Of a stretch of DNA of 12,500 nucleotides, positions 7,646 through 12,500 are shown piece by piece; within the stretch, counting starts at the first letter, position 1; the number at the start of each line of letters is the position of its first letter. The position numbers were made by a program, and so were the translations under genes. Source of the stretch: Cristatella mucedo (Eukaryota; Bryozoa; Phylactolaemata; Cristatellidae); NCBI GenBank assembly GCA_009760855.2, contig WPIO01000087.1, positions 1,537,501 through 1,550,000 of the forward strand, given 5' to 3'. Under the pieces are notes generated by a model. The model saw only the letters and a program-made list of their open reading frames with translations. It was not told the origin of the DNA and did not search any database.

Positions 7646-8543
7646 ATAGAGGGCGCCCTAAGCGTGTGGCTGAATTAAAAGGCTTCGCTGTTCTAATAGG
7701 TGATGCTATTGTGCGACCTTCACCGCGTGCTCGTAATTTAGGTGTCGTGTTCGACAGCTGCCTCAATTTTAAAAGCTTCATTCAGAAGACTGCCTCTACA
7801 GCTAGCCATCACATCCGATCCCTATCCAAGATTAGAAGCTGTCTCCCACAGTGGCTTGTAGAGAATTTAGCTAGCTCTTTAGTTCAGTCTCGGCTTGATT
7901 ATTGTAATTCCCTTTTGGCTGGGCTGCCAAAGAAAGCTATTATGCCACTACAGCTGACTATGAATATGGCTGCAAGGCTGGTCTTCAAGTTCCAGCGGTT
8001 TGAGCACGTGTCACCTCTGCTGAAAGAGCTAGGATGGTTGCCGGTTGAGCAAAGGATACAGAGCAAAGTTCTTACGCTGACCCACAAGGCCCACCACGGC
8101 CTAGCTCCTTCGTACCTAGCTGAACTACTGCATCAGTTTCAGCCTGTTCGCGCCCTCAGGTCCTGTGTGGACAATAAATTAACTGTCCCATTCCTCCGCT
8201 TAAAGACAGTTGGCGACAGAAGCTTTAGCTCTGCAGGTCCTAGACTGTGGAACTCGCTTCCACAACTCTTACGCAACGACAACTACTCTCCAACTGCCGA
8301 CTATGGCACATCTTTTTCAGCGGTCCTGAGCTGCTACTTCTATGCTACTCACTACCTCAACTGCTCTCCTGACTCTGCTATGCTTCCCACTTTCTCTTTG
8401 TTGCGTGAGACGAAGTTTGTTGGCTACCGAATGCGTACCGAAAGCCGCTTAGGCTGTGAGTGCGCTATACAAAACTCTCCTGCGTAACACCCACATGGTC
8501 TTTATGACTTTGTGGAGTTACTGACGGAGATACATTACATTAC
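7646..8543 (+). mobile_element. LINE family A, copy A2: 5'-truncated insertion into LINE B2
   Basis: This covers the C-terminal part of a CR1/L2-type reverse transcriptase, joined in frame to LINE B2. The open frame runs to TAA at 8485-8487. Motifs in order: RNLGVVFDSCLNF (about 7731-7769), SRLDYCNSLLAGLP (7888-7929), LQLTMNMAARLVFK, LKELGWLPVEQRIQSK (about 8020-8067), LTHKAHHGLAPSYLAELL, and DRSFSSAGPRLWNSLPQLL (about 8215-8269). After that the usual FxxxLKxxLF motif is replaced by a shifted reading (SFSAVLSCYFY), suggesting a small indel. The catalytic YxDD is not included, as in many 5'-truncated LINE insertions. The 3' end is TTGTGGAGTTACTG, then ATACATTACATTAC, like A1. Similarity to A1 supports the boundaries. 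Confidence 0.88.
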
Positions 8544-8544
8544 G

Positions 8545-8852
8545 GCATCTTCTGAACCGACCACAATTAAAAAGACACTAAAAGCGCATCTCTTTAGCAT
8601 AGCATTTAGTGGGCCTCTGGGATTAGACCTTTATGTGCTTATGAATGCTGACACTGTGCGTGCTGCTGCTAAACCTGCTTGCTGACCCTGCGCATGTCAC
8701 TCCTAACCATGTTATACTTTCTGTTTATTGAGCATGCTACCACTAACCATTCTGTCACGCATCCACTGCAGCAATGTAAAGGGCCTAGAAAGAGATTGAG
8801 TTCTCTGTGCGGGCTATAGGATATGTACTATTATTATTATTATTATTATCAT
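8545..8852 (+). mobile_element. LINE family B, copy B2: end of ORF and 3' UTR after the insertion
   Basis: Coding resumes with ASSEPTTIKKTLKAHLFSIAF (the FxxxLKTHLF motif that normally follows WNSLP) in the same frame as 7360-7645, ending at TGA 8683-8685. The 3' UTR contains blocks shared with the inverted copy at 3202-3430. It closes with TAAAGGGCCTAGAAAGAGA, TTGAGTTCTCT and GGGCTATAGG (8776-8820), then (TTATTA)n at 8828-8850. AGAGA/TCTCT forms a hairpin in the tail. Together with 7360-7645 this is one element split by LINE A2. Confidence 0.88.
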
Positions 8853-8867
8853 TAATTCCAATCATGC

Positions 8868-9200
8868 CCTGTATCGGTCCTGGTAACACATTTTCTGTAT
8901 CAAATCGTTTAGCTGCTCTGCGGACCAACCTCAAATCTTTTGCAGGCCACGCCTTTGGTTTGTATGCTCCAAAAGACGAGAACTCACTCCCAACTGACGT
9001 CACGATATCTTCTGATTTTAGTTCCTTTCAGTAGATGCCAAAAACGCACCTGTACCGCATGGCATATGCTGACTGTAGGTATTTAATCACTAAGCAACTG
9101 CCATGTTTTTTATAGTGCATGCGTACCTAAAATGACAATCACGAGATTCAGCTTTCTTAGGGCGTTGGGCAATGTCATTGTCTTTATTAGTATAATTAAT
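8868..9200 (+). mobile_element. LINE family B, copy B3: 5'-truncated 3' end
   Basis: It starts right after the tail of B2. The + frame reads SNRLAALRTNLKSFAGHAFG, then YAPKDENSLPTDVTISSDF (B2: NCLAIPRTNLRHFGDFG, YAPKAWNSLPTFVT), then TAG at 9033-9035 and KTHLYRMAY in the next stretch (LKTHLF motif). Stop codons and the change of WN to EN show decay. The 3' end CGAGATTCAGCTTTCTTAGGGCG at about 9142-9165 (tail motif written with its hairpin arms degenerate) followed by TTATTAGTATAATT is a worn version of the family tail. Confidence 0.8.
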
Positions 9201-9285
9201 TATATCTGAGTTATGTATAAAATATCGAGTGCCAAGTGGTACTGGCTCCTGAGACATATCGAACTAAAAGTCTTCTAGGGATAAT

Positions 9286-9381
9286 AATGGAGAGAGCGAG
9301 CTGGCGAGAGCAAGGGAGTGAGAAAGTGAGAGAGCGAGAGCAAGGGAGTGAGAGAGTGTGTGAGAGAGAGAGAGAGAGAGC
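9286..9381. repeat. GA-rich tract with a duplicated 30-bp unit
   Basis: GCGAGAGCAAGGGAGTGAGA occurs at 9304 and again at 9334, a 30-bp tandem duplication, followed by (GA)n at about 9361-9380. Minus-strand frames through it give Ser/Leu-rich translations that are not genes. Confidence 0.9.
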
Positions 9382-9387
9382 TCGGAC

Positions 9388-9593
9388 AATAGGGCCACAG
9401 TAGCCCAAGAGGTAAGATGCCAATGAGGTAAGATGATGGTAAGAATGAGGTAAGAATGAGGTAAGATGCTTTCACGACTGAGATCGTGAGTTCGAATTCT
9501 GCACTTGGGCGATCCTGTTTTGCCAACTGCAAGTGGTGATGATAGCCGACAAGGCTCTTCTGCGACTATACAAATGAGGCTGTTTAATCAGCA
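9388..9593 (+). mobile_element. tRNA-derived SINE, copy S2, with an expanded A-box region
   Basis: The A box is TAGCCCAAGAGG at 9401-9412 and the B box AGTTCGAATTC at 9489-9499. An inverted pair CACGA/TCGTG lies just before the B box, where S4 has GACCTCG/CGAGGTC. Downstream are the family hairpin CCAACT-GCA-AGTGG (about 9522-9535), GTGATGATAGCC, AAGGCTCTTCTGC and GAGGCTGTTTAATCAGC. Compared with S4, the stretch just after the A box has grown: four 11-bp units, mostly AATGAGGTAAG, occupy 9422-9465. The A-to-B spacing is therefore 88 bp instead of 51. Confidence 0.88.
9422..9465. repeat. 11-bp tandem repeat inside SINE S2
   Basis: AATGAGGTAAG (9422), ATGATGGTAAG (9433), AATGAGGTAAG (9444) and AATGAGGTAAG (9455). 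The unit derives from the SINE sequence AGAGGTAAGATGC after the A box. Confidence 0.92.
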
Positions 9594-10651
9594 AAGGAGC
9601 TCTCTTTATAGGTAAGTAACTGAGTGGCCCGTGGGTGCGAAAGCTAACCGATGATTGCAAGCAATTCCGAGCAAAATCGCAAAACTGCTAAAGCTTGTGA
9701 GCTCTGTCGAGCCGCGGTGCACTGCCAGGACATGACTTAAGCTGCTGCCGGATGTGGATTGCTTCGGGTACTAGGCTTTAGAACGATAGCTCTGCCGAAG
9801 ACAGAGCTCCCTTTGTGCATTTATCCTGCCAGCATGCCGCTGCTGATGCTAGCAGCTGCTGTTGTTATTTGCTAGTCCGAGTGAAATCGTTGCTCAGCTT
9901 GTTATTGAAGATCCTTGTGGTCAGTCATCAATCAGCCTGTAGCGACTGCTTTAACGCTTAGTCAGCGAAAGAGCCGAAAGACGACGGAGCCATTTAGAGT
10001 AAGTGGCCCAACCGCCCCAAGGTTTTGCATTTATCAAGAGAAATGTATGGGCTGGCACTCAATCGCGGCTCATACGAGCTCCTTACGATGATGAAGACTT
10101 TGTCCAAATGCCGTATTTCACCCAAGGTAGCTGAGCTCTCTTGAATGGAAACGGTCTTACCTAAGCACATTCCAGGAGCGTCTAGCCTACTCAGTACTGT
10201 GTGGAACTGCGAGAGTCTTTTGCCTGAATTAAAACGGTCGAAAGACCGATCTATAAACGGAAGAAACGGACTCGCTACATTAAACGCTTTCATTGGGCGC
10301 TCTTCCTTGCTGCCTCTCCCGGCTGCCGTCAGCATCGCTCACGTGTGCCTACTGCAGCACCTGCGGCTCTTCATTCATGCACTTCGCCGTGCTACGAGGC
10401 ACCAACTTCGCCACCATTTTTCAGGCGTCTCGAATGCCTACCAGCAGCTATCCGTGCGCTGTGCTTGTCGCAAATGGCGCAATTCGATGTGCGATCGTTC
10501 GCGCTCTTCGAATGCAAGCGCGTGACGTAGGAGTATCCTGCATTGATCTCAGCCCTAGGTCTTAGCCCAGGGGCGATGTATGCGCTCTTTAAGATTTTCG
10601 TCGTGAGCTCGAAGCCTCCGGCGAGCGGTCTTTTTTATTGCCCTCTACGAG
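9594..10651. other. Unassigned sequence
   Basis: No recognised gene. A + frame with a true ATG runs 10145-10525 (126 codons, T at -3, no known motif); an overlapping - frame at 9994-10335 is about as long. Neither has domain-like content. Two tidy hairpins occur: AGCTCTG/CAGAGCT at 9788-9808 (7-bp stem, 7-nt loop) and CGGTC-GAAA-GACCG at 10235-10248 (5-bp stem with a GNRA-type tetraloop). Confidence 0.5.
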
Positions 10652-10733
10652 TGACTGGTGGCGATCACCCCTCCCCCACCCACCACCCCGCAAGGCTTTT
10701 CTGCCGCTTTGCAAAGGGGCTGTTAAATCAGCT
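10652..10733 (+). mobile_element. tRNA-derived SINE, copy S3 (3' part only)
   Basis: GGTGGCGAT, then, after a C-rich interruption (10669-10690), GCAAGGCTTTTCTGCCGC and GGGGCTGTTAAATCAGC match the SINE 3' region (S4: GGTGGTGAT, AAAGGCTCTTCTGTCGC, GAGGCTGTTAAATTAGC). The tRNA-like head is absent. Confidence 0.75.
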
Positions 10734-10868
10734 TGCCCTCGCTTAGCTCGTACGATTGTGCCTACGCATCATGTAACCGCGCCTCAATTTTCAGAGAGCC
10801 ACCATCACCCGTCTATGCGTTTTGTACTTGGGTATCCGCTGGTGCTTTCGGCAGCCGCACGCGAGCGA
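10734..10868. other. Unassigned sequence
   Basis: Short unique stretch between SINE S3 and the GTCACGTGAC repeat cluster. Nothing recognised. Confidence 0.5.
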
Positions 10869-10869
10869 A

Positions 10870-11050
10870 GCGAGCCAAGTTCTTCCGATACGTCACGTGA
10901 CTGCTGGCTGCTACGTCTTGCGGCGAGCCAAGTCCTTCGTTCCTTTCACGCCAAGAGCTGCATCGATGCGCACACACTCTGAGATTGGATGGTACAGAGT
11001 TTTTCAACACGAGAAATTGCATGACCTCGTCGTGTCACGTGACTGCTGGC
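10870..11050. promoter_or_regulatory. Direct-repeat cluster with two GTCACGTGAC palindromes
   Basis: GTCACGTGACTGCTGGC occurs perfectly at 10892-10908 and 11034-11050, 142 bp apart. Its first ten bases are a perfect palindrome matching the extended E-box bound by TFE/MITF/USF-type bHLH-zip factors (the CLEAR-type element in vertebrates). A second direct repeat GCGAGCCAAGTYCTTC is at 10870-10885 and 10923-10938 (one difference). The composition is relatively CpG-rich. This could be a promoter or enhancer, or a small local segmental duplication. No transcription start is demonstrable. Confidence 0.35.
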
Positions 11051-11223
11051 CAAGCGAGGGCGCTGGCAGCTTTTCCAGCCGTACGACGCGGTGGCACTAG
11101 CTAATGTGGCCCAAACGAGGTATCATGAGGAGAAGAAGCAAGAAGTTATGAGGAAATGAATCAGCGAACTGGTAAAAATAGCTCAAGGCACTCTAGGTTG
11201 TGCAATGCCTTTTTGATATGACG

Positions 11224-11397
11224 TTACTCCTCCAGCGACGCTTTCGCTAACGTAGGCTCTGCGGGAACTACGGTCGGGGGAGCCAAAGCTGAAGACTGAA
11301 GAGCATTTACCGGCTTCTTAATTTTAATCGGCTTTGCGGTCAAAATGTTGTGTGCTCGTGAATGCGGGTGCTGAGCAACTGCCTTTTCTAGCGAGTC
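11224..11397 (-). CDS. Possible C-terminal coding exon beside SINE S4
   Basis: On the minus strand, 57 codons run from the S4 junction to a stop at 11224-11229. They include EKAVAQHPHSRAHNILTAKP, IKIKKPVNALQSSALAPPTV and VPAEPTLAKASLEE. The composition (Lys, Pro, Ala, Val, Glu; no Cys, Trp or Gly) looks like a disordered protein tail and unlike the translations of random local sequence. The open frame continues upstream into antisense SINE S4, giving 103 codons in all, but that part starts at an unlikely site and is SINE-derived. An AG at the complement of about 11391-11392 could be an acceptor, with only a weak pyrimidine tract. No AATAAA is seen on the minus strand within 120 bases downstream. 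No homologue is recognised. Confidence 0.2.
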   Translation of the reverse strand, partial: DSLEKAVAQHPHSRAHNILTAKPIKIKKPVNALQSSALAPPTVVPAEPTLAKASLEE

Positions 11398-11578
11398 GTA
11401 ATGGCTCACTAGGTAAGGCGGTTGCTTTTCATGACCTCGGCCCGAGGTCGTGGGTTCGAATCCTGTGGTGGGCAATCCTTCATCACCACTGCAAGTGGTG
11501 GTGATAGCCGTAAAGGCTCTTCTGTCGCTATACAAAAGAGGCTGTTAAATTAGCTATTATTATTATTAATTATTTTTA
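11395..11578 (+). mobile_element. tRNA-derived SINE, copy S4 (best preserved)
   Basis: The A box is TGGCTCACTAGG (11402-11413) and the B box GGTTCGAATCC (11453-11463), a perfect match to the pol III internal promoter. Between them GGTTG-CTTTTCA-TGACC can fold as an anticodon arm, and GACCTCG/CGAGGTC (11433-11449) forms a strong alternative hairpin. The body contains the hairpin CACCACT-GCA-AGTGGTG (11483-11499), GGTGATAGCC, AAAGGCTCTTCTGTCGC and GAGGCTGTTAAATTAGC, then a (TATTATT)n tail. It is not a functional tRNA gene because the sequence beyond the T arm does not pair back to form an acceptor stem. Transcription would be by pol III, with mobilisation by a LINE in trans; which LINE is not established here. 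Confidence 0.9.
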
Positions 11579-11581
11579 TTA

Positions 11582-11655
11582 TTGAAGAGATTGAGTTTTC
11601 TGAGGGCGCTTTATCATGTGATAATCAAGTGCATTATTATTATTACTATTATTCT
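11582..11655 (+). mobile_element. LINE B-type 3' tail fragment behind SINE S4
   Basis: GAAGAGATTGAGTTTTCTGAGGGCGCTTTAT (spanning 11584-11615; key parts GAGATTGAG, TCTGAGGGCGC) followed by an A+T-rich spacer and (ATT)n matches the tail of LINE B. It lies straight after the SINE's own (TATT)n, so it is either a separate truncated insertion or part of a composite tail. Confidence 0.75.
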
Positions 11656-12084
11656 CTGTTGTGCAAACTTACTTCGAGGTATGGTCTCAAGCCACAAAGT
11701 GGCAAAAGTGAAGACTGGCTGATACAGGAGCCTCACTTATACAGCACAGGCAGAGCGAGCCTTTTGCAGCGATCTCCCCGTTTACTGTAGACAATACAGA
11801 ATCGCCTGCAATACAAGATTCTAACCCCCACAACCCCCCTTGAAGGGTTCTGTAATGTGAGCAGCACCTTATCCATACGTTAAAACCCAGCGGGTCAAAG
11901 TTAAGGTCACGGTCAAGTACAAGGTAAACCGTTTTGGAATTAGATCGAATGCTGTTGCCGATGCTGGTTTGTCTCTGGTTCACGCAAGCCGTTCGCTCAG
12001 CAGCAGTAAGGCTGCGATAGAGTGCCATCGCCGTTTGTAAATGGTGACGCAAGCGATAACCACCATTTCGGTTTATCAGCCTTA
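11656..12084. other. Unassigned sequence
   Basis: No gene or repeat recognised. The minus-strand frame 11687-12052 (121 codons) begins at TTG and has no familiar motif. Confidence 0.5.
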
Positions 12085-12381
12085 CTAAATCTGTGAATGA
12101 GGTTTCTCAAACAGCATTGACATTTTCTGTTCTTCTTTCGGCAAATGTGTGGCGTGAAGAGCGATCTGCGCCTTACGAAGGCGATTCGCTCGCGGACGAA
12201 AGACACTCTTCCCAAACCGCTGCCTGGACATCCAGTTATCGACTGCAACCGCATGAACTTCTGACCTCGCCGCTTCGCCCGTGCTCCGACGGACGGCGAT
12301 TGCCCGTAGACTATAGACTAAACTGGAACAGAGACACAACTCAATGGAACAATTCGTCTCCCCGGCGTCTTTCGCACTCAT
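12085..12381 (-). CDS. Small ORF of unknown status next to tandem array
   Basis: A 98-codon minus-strand frame with a real ATG at 12379-12381 (G at -3). It begins MSAKDAGETNCSIELC and ends ATHLPKEEQKMSMLFEKPHS-QI, with a basic middle (MSRQRFGKS, RPRANRLRKAQ). I recognise no domain, signal peptide or membrane segment. The + strand is open for a similar length over the same stretch (12093-12383, starting at GTG), which weakens the case for either. The ATG directly abuts the 11-bp repeat array, which would then occupy its upstream region. Confidence 0.12.
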   Translation of the reverse strand: MSAKDAGETNCSIELCLCSSLVYSLRAIAVRRSTGEAARSEVHAVAVDNWMSRQRFGKSVFRPRANRLRKAQIALHATHLPKEEQKMSMLFEKPHSQI

Positions 12382-12500
12382 GACTGGATCGAGGCTGGAT
12401 CGTGGCTGGATCGTGGCAGGATCGAGGCTGGATCGTGGCAGGATCGAGGCTGGATCGTGGCAGGATCGAGGCTGGATCGCGGCAGGATCGAGGCTGAATC
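12380..12500. repeat. 11-bp tandem array running off the window
   Basis: Eleven consecutive 11-bp monomers end exactly at the last base, so the array continues beyond. The first three are ATGACTGGATC, GAGGCTGGATC and GTGGCTGGATC. From 12413 two variants alternate, GTGGCAGGATC and GAGGCTGGATC, producing a 22-bp higher-order unit. The last monomer is GAGGCTGAATC. Confidence 0.97.

Noticed and set aside
8995-9002. Perfect CRE palindrome TGACGTCA
   Set aside because: Lies inside LINE B3 coding sequence, at the codons that encode TDVT; no sign of regulatory use. A second one at 3591-3598 stands alone.
9401-9470. CRISPR-like or regulatory iteron repeats
   Set aside because: The 11-bp units derive from the SINE's own sequence behind the A box and have no spacers.
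9211-9532. Ser/Leu-rich minus ORFs
   Set aside because: Translations of the GA-rich repeat and SINE S2 antisense.
10145-10525. 126-codon + ORF with ATG
   Set aside because: Poor start context, no motif, equally long frame on the other strand at 9994-10335; such lengths are expected by chance in 12.5 kb of this composition.
11395-11470. Functional tRNA gene
   Set aside because: A and B boxes are excellent, but the ends do not pair as an acceptor stem, extra sequence sits between the anticodon arm and T arm, and related copies with the same 3' body occur at 4224, 9388 and 10652. It is a SINE.
11687-12052. 121-codon minus ORF
   Set aside because: Starts at TTG, no recognised motif, mixed Cys-rich translation typical of non-coding sequence.
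12380-12500. CRISPR array
   Set aside because: Units are contiguous 11-mers without spacers, in animal-like DNA.
1-12500. Bacterial or phage operon content
   Set aside because: No contiguous gene packing, no ribosome-binding sites, and clear animal-type LINEs and tRNA-derived SINEs.

Overview
This window looks like non-coding, repeat-rich nuclear DNA from an animal, probably an invertebrate. That is inferred from three things. There are several broken copies of APE-type non-LTR retrotransposons (LINEs) of the CR1/L2 kind with (TTA)n tails. There is a family of tRNA-derived SINEs with pol III A and B boxes. No long intact gene, operon or ribosome-binding site is present. The sequence alone does not give the species. 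Most open frames here start at GTG or TTG or run through simple repeats, so they are not believable eukaryotic genes.

Layout. 1-1300 is largely unique sequence with a (GA)n tract and one weak candidate exon on the minus strand. 1303-1397 is a perfect 19-bp tandem repeat (5 copies). 1830-2430 holds a decayed retroelement tail, a run of 14 C and an unusual string of hairpins. 2431-3201 is the 3' part of LINE family 'A' (copy A1), meeting tail-to-tail an inverted 3' end of LINE family 'B' (3202-3430). 3431-4790 is mostly unassigned, with one decayed SINE (S1). 4790-5540 is a GC-rich island open in nearly all frames, without a supported gene.

The retrotransposon cluster runs from about 5990 to 9200. 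It contains a B-type 3' tail, a LINE C-terminal fragment, a frameshifted block covering endonuclease end, linker and RT start (6323-7350), and then a B C-terminus. That C-terminus is split by a 5'-truncated A element (7646-8543). The A insertion happens to be in frame, giving a 376-codon chimeric open frame. A further truncated B copy follows. 9210-9390 is GA-rich. SINE copies S2 (9388-9593), S3 (partial, 10652-10733) and S4 (11395-11578) fill the right side. Between S3 and S4 lie two 17-bp direct repeats, each containing the palindrome GTCACGTGAC, and a minus-strand frame that looks protein-like next to S4. The window ends inside an 11-bp tandem array that shows an emerging 22-bp higher-order pattern.

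Nothing here works as a gene set. The relationships are those of nested mobile elements. Family names A and B and copy names S1-S4 are labels made for this annotation.
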